Source of the DNA: Arthrobacter sp. H35-D1
GTDB taxonomy: Bacteria > Actinomycetota > Actinomycetes > Actinomycetales > Micrococcaceae
Assembly (NCBI RefSeq): GCF_030063185.1
Contig: NZ_JASISP010000008.1
Coordinates: forward strand, 79,647 to 143,646
DNA: 64,000 nucleotides
Reading direction: 5' to 3'
Below, in pieces: positions 36,526 through 45,012 of this stretch. The first letter of the stretch is position 1, and each line of letters opens with the position of its first letter. The translations under genes were made by a program, and so were the position numbers. The notes under the pieces were generated by a model. The model searched no databases. It was given only the letters and a program-made list of their open reading frames with translations, and was not told the DNA's origin.

Positions 36526-37187
36526 TGGGGGGCCTTCATGGGGGTTGCCTTTCCGGGAAGGATGGTGGTTTCGGTGACGGTGAGTCCTGCCAAGGCCTTG
36601 GCCGTGTCCGGTTTGGAGTTCTCGCAGCCATCCAGCGGCCACTGCACGTTGATTGCCTTGCCGGCAGCATTGACAAGCCACAACTCGGGGACCAGCTCGG
36701 CATAGTCGAGGCAGGACACGTTGTGCGCACGGTCGCTGGGTTCGGCCAGTGCGGCCAGCAGGGCGGTGTAGTCCCCGGCGGTGTAGTCCCCGGCGAGGTG
36801 CTCCCTGGTGACAATGGCTTTGGCGGCGGTGGTGGCAGTGGAGGCGGAAACCTGCTGCGACCACGTGCAGAGGACTGCATCGACGGGGATGAAACCCTTC
36901 GGCACCCGTCCCTTCTGTTGGAGTGCGGGATTTGGGGCATCCGTATTCCAGCCCACGGCCGTTGAACAGTCCACAGTGTCCTGCAGTGCTGCCGGTTCTG
37001 GCTGGTAATGGGGGGTACAGGCCGTCAGAAGCAGCACCGCGGCGGTGGCCGCAATGACGGCCTGGGCCATCCAGACCCTGGGCCGTGCGGCACCAAATGC
37101 TGCGCCCGTCGCCGGAGCAGACTTGGTCGGAGCGGACCTGAATGGCGCGGACCTGACCGACGCTGGTCTGGTCGGAGCCGGCGTCAC
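36522..37187 (-). CDS. Putative lipoprotein, second of a related pair
   Basis: Protein of 221 residues. After a basic N-terminal stretch comes a hydrophobic helix and the lipobox LLTAC, so it is probably anchored to the outer face of the membrane. The mature part has four or more further cysteines. It is clearly related to the preceding gene product: both contain LLAALAEPSDR, NAAGKA with VQWPL, and a closing LTVT segment. GTG start at 37187 overlaps the upstream stop (GTGA). Function unknown. Confidence 0.72.
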   Translation of the reverse strand: MTPAPTRPASVRSAPFRSAPTKSAPATGAAFGAARPRVWMAQAVIAATAAVLLLTACTPHYQPEPAALQDTVDCSTAVGWNTDAPNPALQQKGRVPKGFIPVDAVLCTWSQQVSASTATTAAKAIVTREHLAGDYTAGDYTALLAALAEPSDRAHNVSCLDYAELVPELWLVNAAGKAINVQWPLDGCENSKPDTAKALAGLTVTETTILPGKATPMKAPQ

Positions 37188-37930
37188 TTTGCCCCTCCGG
37201 AGGCGGGCCCGCCAGAGGGGGTGCCCGGCAAGGGTGACGGCTGCGAGTGTGTTCCCGACACGGGGACGTGGAGGGTGGTGCTGGAGGTGACAGTCAGGTT
37301 GGCAAGGGCCTCGCTGACTCCGGGCTTGGTGAAGTGGCATGCCGTCAGTGGCCACTGGACATGGACCGCCTTGCCTGCGGCGTTGAGAAGCCACAGGTCG
37401 GGGATGATTTCAGCCATCGCCGGGCACACACCCCCGTTCTGACGGTCGCTGGGTTCTGCCAAGGCAGCCAGCAGTGGTGCGTAGTCGCCGCCGAGGTGCT
37501 CCTCGACAATGGCGTATCCGGGATCGGACTCCGACTTTGGCGACGGGCCCACAGGCGGAGGTCCGGAAGGCAGGTTGAAGTCTTCGCGGCAGCGCACCAC
37601 GCCGGCCGTCGCAAAGCCTTCAGGAACGCTGCCCCTGGCGAACGACGCCGGGTCCTTCAGTTCCGCTGCGCCCATGCCGGGCACCGCAACGTTGCAGTCG
37701 TATCCGGCAAGGGCAACGGCCGGCTCCGGAATGTAATGGGTGGTGCCGCCGGGCATCAGCCCGCAGCCTGCCAGCCCCACTACAACGAACACCGGCACAG
37801 GGAACACCATCGCAGGGAACGCCACAGCACGGTGCGCCGCAGCAAGGCTCCCCGGCGCACGGGGAGCGAGCAGCGGCCGGGGCGTGTCCGGCGTCGTGCT
37901 TCCCGGGGGGAGGGCGGCGGAGGTGCTCAT
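37184..37930 (-). CDS. Putative lipoprotein, first of a related pair
   Basis: Protein of 248 residues with a late hydrophobic segment and the lipobox GLAGC (around residue 55), a longer N-terminal region than usual for lipoproteins. The external part shares LLAALAEPSDR and LLNAAGKAVHVQWPLTAC with its downstream partner, so the two arose by duplication. The start at 37930 (MSTSAALPPG) is chosen over an in-frame codon 75 bases upstream. First gene of the four-gene operon. Function unknown. Confidence 0.7.
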   Translation of the reverse strand: MSTSAALPPGSTTPDTPRPLLAPRAPGSLAAAHRAVAFPAMVFPVPVFVVVGLAGCGLMPGGTTHYIPEPAVALAGYDCNVAVPGMGAAELKDPASFARGSVPEGFATAGVVRCREDFNLPSGPPPVGPSPKSESDPGYAIVEEHLGGDYAPLLAALAEPSDRQNGGVCPAMAEIIPDLWLLNAAGKAVHVQWPLTACHFTKPGVSEALANLTVTSSTTLHVPVSGTHSQPSPLPGTPSGGPASGGAK

Positions 37931-38038
37931 GGGGCACAGCGTAGCAAGGCACGGGCGGGCGCGGGTCACGCGGCGGTAAAGAGCCCGCGTCGATTCAGCA
38001 GGCAAGGGGCGGATTCAAATCAGGCTGGCCGCGTCAAC

Positions 38039-38044
38039 TAGACT
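38039..38044 (+). promoter_or_regulatory. Probable -10 element of pheST
   Basis: TAGACT lies 63 bases before the pheS start. The leader contains GGCGGG/CCCGCC (38052-38073), a possible small hairpin. No T-box or leader peptide rich in phenylalanine is seen. Confidence 0.4.
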
Positions 38045-38107
38045 GGAACAGGCGGGATGAAGCTACCCCGCCGCTTACTCGCACACGAGCTTAGGTAAAA
38101 ACAGTAG

Positions 38108-39202
38108 ATGTCAGAGATGTCCCAGAAGACGGCCGAAACGCCGGAATCAACCACCGAACCACTCGCGGTCCCAGATCCGCTTGACGAAGCCGCCATTGGC
38201 GCCGCCGTCGCGAACGCGCTCGCAGCCATCGCCGAGGCCGTCACGCTCGACGGACTCAAGGCCGCCCGGCTGGCGCACACCGGCGAAAAATCGCCGCTGA
38301 GCCTGGCCAACCGTAAAATTGGCGGACTGGCCAAGGAATTCAAGGCCGCCGCCGGCAAGATCATGGGCGCCTCGCGCGGCAGGGTTGCCAAGGCGCTCGC
38401 AGCCCGCACAGGCGTGCTGGAAGCCGAAGACGCCGCCCGTATCCTTGTCGAGGAGACGGTGGACGTCACCGCCGCGCCCCGCCGCCGCCGTGCCGGCGCA
38501 CGCCACCCGCTCTCCACCCTGCAGGACAGGGTCTGCGACATCTTCGTGGGCATGGGCTGGGAGATTGCCGAAGGCCCGGAGCTGGAATCCGAATGGTTCA
38601 ACTTCGACGCGCTGAACTTCGCCCCGGACCATCCTGCCCGCGAAATGCAGGACACGTTCTTCGTGGAGCCGCCCGAAGCCCACTTGCTGCTGCGCACCCA
38701 CACCTCCCCGGTGCAGGTCCGCGCGCTGCTGGAACGCGAGCTTCCCGTGTACGTGCTTTGCCCCGGCAAGGTGTTCCGCACCGATGAGCTCGACGCCACG
38801 CACACCCCCGTTTTCCACCAGTTCGAGGGCCTGGCCATCGACAAGGACTTGTCCATGGCGGATCTGGTGGGCACGCTTGAACACTTCACGCGGCAGATGT
38901 TTGGCGCAGAAGCCAAGGTGCGGATCCGTCCGAACTTCTTCCCTTTCACCGAACCCTCCGCCGAGCTGGACATCTGGCACCCCGGCGCCAAGGGCGGCCC
39001 GCGCTGGATCGAGTGGGGCGGCTGCGGCATGGTCAACCCGAACGTGCTCCGGGCTGCCGGGATCGACCCGGATGAGTACTCGGGCTTTGCCTTCGGCATG
39101 GGCATTGAGCGGGCGTTGATGTTCCGCAATGAAGTCGCCGACATGCACGACATGATCGAGGGCGATGTACGTTTCAGCGAACACTTTGGGATGGAGATTT
39201 AG
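38108..39202 (+). CDS. pheS: Phenylalanine--tRNA ligase subunit alpha
   Basis: Catalytic subunit of the alpha2-beta2 enzyme that charges tRNA-Phe. 364 residues: an N-terminal coiled-coil arm, then the class II core with motif 2 (FRTDELDATHTPVFHQFEG) and motif 3 (GFAFGMGIERALM). pheT starts 3 bases after its stop. A second ATG at 38117 is a possible start. Confidence 0.97.
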   Translation: MSEMSQKTAETPESTTEPLAVPDPLDEAAIGAAVANALAAIAEAVTLDGLKAARLAHTGEKSPLSLANRKIGGLAKEFKAAAGKIMGASRGRVAKALAARTGVLEAEDAARILVEETVDVTAAPRRRRAGARHPLSTLQDRVCDIFVGMGWEIAEGPELESEWFNFDALNFAPDHPAREMQDTFFVEPPEAHLLLRTHTSPVQVRALLERELPVYVLCPGKVFRTDELDATHTPVFHQFEGLAIDKDLSMADLVGTLEHFTRQMFGAEAKVRIRPNFFPFTEPSAELDIWHPGAKGGPRWIEWGGCGMVNPNVLRAAGIDPDEYSGFAFGMGIERALMFRNEVADMHDMIEGDVRFSEHFGMEI

Positions 39203-39205
39203 TCC

Positions 39206-41749
39206 GTGCGTATTCCACTGACTTGGCTGCGCGAGTATGCGCAGGTGCCGGCAGGAGCAACTGCCGAAGACGTTATGACCGACCTGGTGAAGGTCGGTTT
39301 TGAAGAAGAGGCCGTGCACCGTCCCTCGGATGACATCAGCGGGCCCATTGTGGTCGGCGTGGTTTTGTCCAAGGAGCCGGAAGCACAGTCCAACGGCAAG
39401 ACCATCAACTGGTGCACCGTCCGCGTGGTGCCTGAAGGCACCGCCCAGATCCTTGACATCGAGGGCATAGACCCCTCCGGCGTGCAGGGCATTGTGTGCG
39501 GCGCGCACAACTTTGAGGTGGGGGACAAGGTGGTTGTCACCCTGCCCGGATCTGTGCTGCCCGGGGACTTCCGCATCACCCCCCGCAAGACCTACGGCCA
39601 CGTCTCCGCCGGCATGATTGCCTCCGTGCGCGAGCTCGGCATCGGCGAAGACCACGACGGCATCCTGGTGCTCTCCACTTTGGGCCTCGATCCCGAAGTG
39701 GGCTCCGACGCGCTGGCGCTGCTGGGCCTTGACGACGAAGCCGCTGAAATCAACGTGACCCCGGACCGCGGCTACGTGTTCAGCATTCGTGGCGCAGCCC
39801 GCGAGTACGCCCACGCCACCGACAGCGTCTTCACCGACCCCGCCGCCCGGGTGGAAGTCACGGCTGCCACAGGCCCCGGCCAAGGCATTCGGCTTGCCGA
39901 CGAAGCGCCCATCTACGGCAAGAACGGCTGCGACCGTTTTGTGGCGCGCACCGTCAGCGGCATCAACGCAGCGGCGCCGACCCCGACGTGGATGTCCTCG
40001 CGCCTTCGCCTGGCCGGCATCCGTTCCCTCTCGCTGCCCGTGGATATTTCCAACTACGTCATGCTGGAACTGGGCCAGCCGCTGCACTTCTACGACGCGG
40101 ACAAAGTTGCCGGAGAGATTGTGGTACGCCGCGCAGCAGCCGGGGAAACGCTGAAAACCCTTGACGGCAAGGTCCGCAAGCTTCATGCGGAAGACCTGCT
40201 GATCACCGACGACAGCGGCGCCATTGGCGTGGCCGGCGTCATGGGCGGGGCATCCACCGAGGTCAACTCGGAGACCGTCAACGTGCTGATCGAGGCCGCG
40301 CACTTCGAGGAAGTCTCCATTGCCCGCTCGCGCCGCCGCCACAAGCTGCCCTCGGAAGCGTCCAAGCGCTTTGAGCGCGGCGTGGATCCCGCCGTGGCCG
40401 GCATCGCCGCCCAGCGAGCCGTGAACCTGCTGGTCGAGCTGGCCGGCGGCACCGAGGACACCACCGCCACCGACGTTGGCACGCCCGCCGTCGCAGGCCC
40501 CGTTTTCCTGCCGTTGGGATTCACCTCGGCGCGCATCGGCATTGAGTTCTCGCAGGAGCAGATCATTGGCTCCCTCAGGGACCTTGGCGCCGTCGTGGAG
40601 AAGGTCGACGGCGGATATTCGGTCACAGCCCCGAGCTGGCGTTTCGACCTTGTCACGAAGGAAGACCTGACGGAGGAAGTGATCCGCTTGGTGGGTTACG
40701 AGCTGATCCCCTCCACCCTGCCCACGGCACCTCCAGGCCGCGGATACTCCCGTGTTCAGCAACAGCGCCGCCGTGCCGTCCAGGCCCTGGCGGATTCCGG
40801 CCTGACCGAGGTCCTGGCTTACCCGTTCGTGTCAAAGGCCTCCAATGAGACGTTTGGCGTGGCCACGGCAGGCGAGACACGCGCAGCCGTGAAGCTGGCC
40901 AACCCGCTGAATGAAGAGCTTGGCTTCCTGCGGACCTCGATCCTCCCGGGCCTGATTGACATTGCCAAGCGGAACCACTCGCGCGGCTTCCACGACCTGG
41001 CCCTATATGAGTCGGGCCTCGTGTTTCTGCCCTCGGACACCCTGGGCACCGGCTCCATCCCACCATTGGGCGCCAAGCCGTCCGACGACATACTGGACGC
41101 CTTGGACGGTGGCATCCCGTACCAGCCGCTGACCATGGCCGCAGTCTTCACCGGCAAGGATTCCCCGGCAGCCCCGGGTCATGCCCCGCGTGCCTGGGAC
41201 TGGGCGGACGCAGTGGATGCAGCCCGCCTTGTCGCCGATGTGACAGGCGTGGAACTGGTGGTGGAGCAGGGTTCGCACCAAGCCTTCCACCCTGGCCGTG
41301 CCGCACAGCTGAGCCTGCGCTCCGGAGAGGTTGTGGGCTATGCCGGCGAGCTTCACCCGAAGCTGCTGGCCGAGTTGCGTATGCCTGCCCGCTCGGTGGC
41401 CATGGAAATCAACGCCGAGAAGGTGTTTGAGGCAGCGGCCGACGTCATTGTGGCCAAGCCCATCTCCACTTTCCCGTTGGCCACCCAAGATGTGGCGCTG
41501 GTGGTTCCCGCCGATATTCCGGCACAGACGGTGCTGGAAACCCTGCGCGAGGGCGCCGGTGAACTGCTCGAGGACGTGGCGTTGTTTGACGAATACCAGG
41601 GCAAGGGCATCCCCGACGGCCGCAAGTCGCTGGCCTTTGGCCTGCGGTTCCGTGCCATGGACCGCACGCTGACGGCGGACGAAGCTTCGGCCGCCCGCGC
41701 GTCGGCCGTGGAACTGGCTGCAGAACGCTGCGGGGCCACACAGCGCTAA
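39206..41749 (+). CDS. pheT: Phenylalanine--tRNA ligase subunit beta
   Basis: Beta subunit of 847 residues with the usual chain: EMAP-like tRNA-binding domain near residues 40-150, B3/4 editing domain, B5 domain, catalytic-like core, and C-terminal FDX-ACB anticodon-binding domain (PISTFPLATQDVALVVP). It also hydrolyses mischarged Tyr-tRNA-Phe. GTG at 39206. Confidence 0.97.
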   Translation: MRIPLTWLREYAQVPAGATAEDVMTDLVKVGFEEEAVHRPSDDISGPIVVGVVLSKEPEAQSNGKTINWCTVRVVPEGTAQILDIEGIDPSGVQGIVCGAHNFEVGDKVVVTLPGSVLPGDFRITPRKTYGHVSAGMIASVRELGIGEDHDGILVLSTLGLDPEVGSDALALLGLDDEAAEINVTPDRGYVFSIRGAAREYAHATDSVFTDPAARVEVTAATGPGQGIRLADEAPIYGKNGCDRFVARTVSGINAAAPTPTWMSSRLRLAGIRSLSLPVDISNYVMLELGQPLHFYDADKVAGEIVVRRAAAGETLKTLDGKVRKLHAEDLLITDDSGAIGVAGVMGGASTEVNSETVNVLIEAAHFEEVSIARSRRRHKLPSEASKRFERGVDPAVAGIAAQRAVNLLVELAGGTEDTTATDVGTPAVAGPVFLPLGFTSARIGIEFSQEQIIGSLRDLGAVVEKVDGGYSVTAPSWRFDLVTKEDLTEEVIRLVGYELIPSTLPTAPPGRGYSRVQQQRRRAVQALADSGLTEVLAYPFVSKASNETFGVATAGETRAAVKLANPLNEELGFLRTSILPGLIDIAKRNHSRGFHDLALYESGLVFLPSDTLGTGSIPPLGAKPSDDILDALDGGIPYQPLTMAAVFTGKDSPAAPGHAPRAWDWADAVDAARLVADVTGVELVVEQGSHQAFHPGRAAQLSLRSGEVVGYAGELHPKLLAELRMPARSVAMEINAEKVFEAAADVIVAKPISTFPLATQDVALVVPADIPAQTVLETLREGAGELLEDVALFDEYQGKGIPDGRKSLAFGLRFRAMDRTLTADEASAARASAVELAAERCGATQR

Positions 41750-41761
41750 TCCCCACGCCCT

Positions 41762-41797
41762 CCCAAGGCTGAGCTCGCAAGCGAGCTCAGCCTTGGG
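41762..41797 (+). terminator. 17-bp perfect hairpin after pheT
   Basis: CCCAAGGCTGAGCTCGC pairs exactly with GCGAGCTCAGCCTTGGG over a 2-base loop. No T-run follows directly, so it may be an RNA-end protector or part of the repeat that begins here. A second, T-tailed hairpin lies 80 bases on. Confidence 0.5.
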
Positions 41798-41818
41798 TCC
41801 CTCGGGCGTGTGGGCCCA
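41791..41818 (-). repeat. Degenerate copy of the 60-bp repeat family
   Basis: CCTTGGGTCCCTCGGGCGTG followed by TGGGCCCA corresponds, with a few changes, to the reverse complement of the repeat core at 25230-25425. Confidence 0.55.
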
Positions 41819-41879
41819 GCACCCAGACGGACCAGCACCCGGACGGCGCTGGACCCAGTCGCCGTGCAGTGGCGGCATG

Positions 41880-41930
41880 GACAAGGATGGCGGCCTCCCC
41901 ACGCGGAGAGGTCGCCGTCCTTGTCTTTTC
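41880..41930 (+). terminator. Intrinsic terminator of pheST
   Basis: 18-bp stem (41880-41897 with 41908-41925; only two G-U type mismatches) followed by TTTTC. The rest of the gene-free stretch 41750-42057 shows nothing else I can support. Confidence 0.7.
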
Positions 41931-42057
41931 CTGCTTGTTCCAGTTTCAGGTGCAGAGACGGGAGGCCGGGACTAGAATCCGTGGCAAGGGTTTCACCTAG
42001 TTCCGGGCGCTGCCTGGGCAGGCGACACAGGCCAAGCAGGGATGTGGGAGTGGGCAC

Positions 42058-42546
42058 ATGGAAGGGGGCAAGGTCGTGGACATGGCAAAGCGAAATCACG
42101 CTCAGCGTGCGACGCTGACACTGGTGGCCTGTTCAGCTCTCGTGGTGGCGGGCTGCGGCACCGCCAAGCCGCAGCCCGAAGGATCCGACACGCCTGGGGA
42201 GGCAGCAGGGGCGCCCGGTACTTGGGAACTGCTCAATGCCGGGGACATGACCGCGGAATCAACCACACTCCAGCTGGGCGTGACACGCGCAAGCTGCGCC
42301 GGCGGTGTCACAGGCACGGTGCTTGAACCAGTGGTGCAGACAGCTGCCGGGCGCATCACCATCACCGCCAACGTCGAACCGATGCCACCAGGCGGCTACA
42401 CCTGCCAAAGCAACAACATCGTGCCGGTCACGGTCCAGCTGCCGGAACCCGTTGGCAACCGGGAACTGTTTGATGCAATATGCCTGGACAGCTCCAACCT
42501 GACCACGGCATTTTGCGTTGATGGGGGCATCCGCTGCCAGCCTTGA
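42058..42546 (+). CDS. Putative lipoprotein
   Basis: Protein of 162 residues. The signal helix LTLVACSALVVAGC ends in a lipobox, so the mature protein should be lipid-anchored outside the cell. The exported part has several cysteines, including CSAGG-like RASCAGGVTG, GYTCQ, AICLD and a terminal GIRCQP, suggesting disulphides. No known family is recognised. Start 42058 has GGGAG 7 bases upstream; ATG 42082 gives a more compact signal peptide and is an alternative. Confidence 0.65.
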   Translation: MEGGKVVDMAKRNHAQRATLTLVACSALVVAGCGTAKPQPEGSDTPGEAAGAPGTWELLNAGDMTAESTTLQLGVTRASCAGGVTGTVLEPVVQTAAGRITITANVEPMPPGGYTCQSNNIVPVTVQLPEPVGNRELFDAICLDSSNLTTAFCVDGGIRCQP

Positions 42547-42638
42547 CTGTTCCAGCCCGATGACGCGGGCGTGCTTTAGTGTTAACCCTGTCCCGACCTG
42601 CAACGAGGGGCTCCGGCGACTACAGACCTATCGAGACG

Positions 42639-43601
42639 ATGGTATACATGGCACTCTTCAGCCGTCCCCTTCCAGGGACACTTCCCATGACGTTCAAGCT
42701 GCTGGCGGCCATTCTTGTCCCGTCAATCATCATTACGGTGCTGGCGGGGCCTTCGGCCAGCATGGGATTTGGCCTGGCCATGGGGCTGGGCATGGCCGTC
42801 ACTCCCGTCAGCAAACCACAGCAGGCCGCTGTGCTGATTTTCATCGCTGCCGTACTCGGTTCCTTGGCCTCGCTGGCGGGGTCGACCCCCTGGGCTATCG
42901 CGCTCCTGATCATGGTCTCGGCCCTGTTGTTTGCCGCCTCAAACCGACGCTCGGCCGGACTGCTTTCGCTGACCCCCATCATCATCATTCTCTTCGGCCC
43001 GGGAGCGGTTGACCTCAGCTGGTGGGAGGCAGGCGTGTGGGTCATCGCGGGCGGAGTTGTTGGTGGTCTCATCACCCGGATGCTGAAGTTCCAAGCCCCC
43101 GTCCGGCCAGTGGAACCCTTTGTGGCCTGGGAACACGGAATTGCCGTGGGCGTGCTGTGTGCGGCAGTCATGTATTGGACCTTGGCCAGCAATATTCCGC
43201 ACGGCTACTGGATTGCGGTCACGGTGCTCATGGCACTGCGGCCCTTGCCGGAGGAGCGCCGCGACACCTTGAACGGGCGGCTGGTGGGCACTTTCCTCGG
43301 CGCCATCATTGCTTTGCTGGCCGTGGTTTTCCTGCCCCTGTGGGGCGCCCTTGTCGTAGCGGCGCTCTCCATGTTCTTCCTGATTTGGTACACCTTGGGC
43401 GGGGCGTACGTCATGCAGGCCCTGACGCTGACCCCCATGCTGTTGATCTTTTCCTCGCTGGGGGACCTCGACCGCGGACTTGAACTGACGGCGGAACGGG
43501 TGGGTTTCACGGTCGTGGGTGTTGCCGCGGCAGTCGTGGTGGCTATCTTGCTGCGATATTGGGAACGGCAGCGCCAAAGCAGGAAAGGCCTAACTGCCTA
43601 A
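42639..43601 (+). CDS. FUSC-family membrane protein
   Basis: Membrane protein of 320 residues with about ten helices in two blocks of five. In the second block SNIPHGYWIAVTVLMALRP and RLVGTFLGAIIALL match the FUSC / aromatic acid exporter pattern (HxYW, then GTxxGA). Likely an efflux protein, but the substrate is unknown. The exact start is uncertain: ATG 42639 or 42648, with a GTG at 42579 also in frame. Confidence 0.68.
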   Translation: MVYMALFSRPLPGTLPMTFKLLAAILVPSIIITVLAGPSASMGFGLAMGLGMAVTPVSKPQQAAVLIFIAAVLGSLASLAGSTPWAIALLIMVSALLFAASNRRSAGLLSLTPIIIILFGPGAVDLSWWEAGVWVIAGGVVGGLITRMLKFQAPVRPVEPFVAWEHGIAVGVLCAAVMYWTLASNIPHGYWIAVTVLMALRPLPEERRDTLNGRLVGTFLGAIIALLAVVFLPLWGALVVAALSMFFLIWYTLGGAYVMQALTLTPMLLIFSSLGDLDRGLELTAERVGFTVVGVAAAVVVAILLRYWERQRQSRKGLTA

Positions 43602-43660
43602 CGCCGATCTGCTGACCCGCTGACCCGCTTCGGGGTCGTGTCGGCGCCCCGGCTGTTCAT

Positions 43661-43879
43661 ACAGCAGCTCCTGTGGGTGCGCCGCCGCGACCTGGATTGG
43701 TTCAGCAGCTCCTGTGGGTGCCTTGCCCGGACACCCGCAGGAGCTGCTGTATGCATTTGGTTTGGTGGGGCCAACCCGCAGGAGCTGCTGTATGCATTTG
43801 GTCCGGAGGGTCCAACCCGCAGGAGCTGCTGTATGCATTTGGTCCGGAGGGTCCAACCCGCAGGAGCTGCTGCACGAAC
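43661..43879. repeat. 41-bp repeat array with inverted copies
   Basis: Direct copies begin at 43734, 43775 and 43816 with a partial copy at 43857; the unit starts CCCGCAGGAGCTGCTGTATG and contains ATGCATTTGG. The reverse complement of the core (CAGCAGCTCCTGTGGGTG) occurs at 43662-43679 and 43703-43720, also 41 bases apart. The array fills most of the gap 43602-43903 between two convergent genes. No gene is supported here. Confidence 0.88.
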
Positions 43880-43903
43880 GGGTGACAAGTCGGCGATTTC
43901 GGC

Positions 43904-44878
43904 CTAAGGCTCCAGGATGACCTTGCCGGTGGTCTTTCTGCCCTGCAACGCGGCATGGGCAGCCCCCGCCTCGGCCAGCGGGAAGCGGGCACCGATGCGG
44001 GCCGTCAGGAGTCCCGCGGCTGCGGCATTGAAAACTTCGGCGGAGCGCCAGTTGCGTTCCCTGGAGTTGAGCAGGTAGTCACTCAGCTTGGGCCGGGCCA
44101 CCGTGAGGGAGCCGCCGGAGTTCAGCCTCTGCAAGTCGAACGGTGGCACCTGGCCGGAAGCGCCGCCAAACAGCACAAGTGTTCCCCGGATCCGCAATGA
44201 CGCAAGGGAACCATCAAACGTATCTCGCCCCACGCCGTCGTACACCGCATCGACGCCCACCCCATCGGTGAGTTCGCGGACCTGTTCGGCAAAGTCTGCA
44301 TAGCGCAGCACCTCGTCGGCGCCGGCCGCGCGGGAGAGCTCCTCCTTTTCCTCGGTGGAGACGGTGGTGATGACCCTGGCTTCGCGGTCCTTGAGCAGCT
44401 GCGTCAGCAAAAGCCCCACCCCGCCCGCGCCGGCATGCAACAAAACGGTCTGGCCAGGTTCCACGCGATACGTCGAATTCATCAAATAGTGGGCCGTCAT
44501 GCCCTGCAGAGGGAGTGCTGCGGCTACATCCAGGGGAATGCTGGAGGGGATGGGCAGCGTCTTGTCCACAGCAAAAATGGTGTAATCGGCATAGCAGGCC
44601 TCACCTTCAGCCGTGGCCACACGGTCCCCAACAGCGAAGGCGGTCACACCCGGACCCACAGCAACGACTTTCCCAGCCGCCTCAGACCCTGGAGTGAACG
44701 GGAACTGCACGGGATAAATGCCTTCGCGCTCGTAGCTTTCAACGAAGTTCACACCTACAGCGGCAATCTTGACCAGCAATTGGCCCGGCCCCGGTATGGG
44801 CATGTCAATCTGCGCCAGCTTCAAAACCTCGGGCCCGCCGGGGGCGGCGGCGACAATGGCGTTGCAGGTCTCGGTCAT
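43904..44878 (-). CDS. Quinone oxidoreductase-like MDR family protein
   Basis: NADPH-dependent reductase of 324 residues without the zinc ligands of alcohol dehydrogenases. The substrate-binding half has GVNFVESYEREGIYP and FTPGSEAAGKVVAVG; the Rossmann half has LLHAGAGGVGLLLTQL. This fits quinone reductase Qor. It is divergent from the arginine operon. Start at 44878 with GGGAG upstream. Confidence 0.88.
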   Translation of the reverse strand: MTETCNAIVAAAPGGPEVLKLAQIDMPIPGPGQLLVKIAAVGVNFVESYEREGIYPVQFPFTPGSEAAGKVVAVGPGVTAFAVGDRVATAEGEACYADYTIFAVDKTLPIPSSIPLDVAAALPLQGMTAHYLMNSTYRVEPGQTVLLHAGAGGVGLLLTQLLKDREARVITTVSTEEKEELSRAAGADEVLRYADFAEQVRELTDGVGVDAVYDGVGRDTFDGSLASLRIRGTLVLFGGASGQVPPFDLQRLNSGGSLTVARPKLSDYLLNSRERNWRSAEVFNAAAAGLLTARIGARFPLAEAGAAHAALQGRKTTGKVILEP

Positions 44879-44963
44879 GATGAACTCCCAATCAGTTGCT
44901 GACGTATTTGTTGGGCGCGTGCCCCCCATGATCATCATAAGTCAGTGGGGTCAGCCACGAATA

Positions 44964-45001
44964 TATGGATAAATATCGATGACAATGAATAATTTTGCTG
45001 T
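44964..45001 (+). promoter_or_regulatory. Paired ARG boxes (ArgR operator) of argC
   Basis: Two 18-bp sites, TATGGATAAATATCGATG (44964-44981) and AATGAATAATTTTGCTGT (44984-45001), resemble the ARG-box consensus WNTGAATW4ATTCANW, with centres 20 bp apart. Each is imperfect. The second ends at the -10 element. Confidence 0.55.
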
Positions 45002-45006
45002 ATAGT
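45001..45006 (+). promoter_or_regulatory. Leaderless -10 hexamer of argC
   Basis: TATAGT ends 6 bases before the ATG at 45013 and adjoins the second ARG box. Confidence 0.55.
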
Positions 45007-45012
45007 CGTTTT

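Noticed and set aside
38147..40762. Open frame of 871 codons on the minus strand opposite pheS and pheT
   Set aside because: High-GC shadow frame: its composition is His/Gly/Val-rich without domains, and the plus strand encodes two unmistakable synthetase subunits.
43661..43879. CRISPR array
   Set aside because: The repeat units abut without spacers, and no cas genes are nearby.
43590..43907. Several overlapping frames with repeated peptide motifs in the 41-bp array
   Set aside because: The 41-base period changes frame at each copy, so frames on both strands stay open by chance. There is no ribosome site or family similarity.
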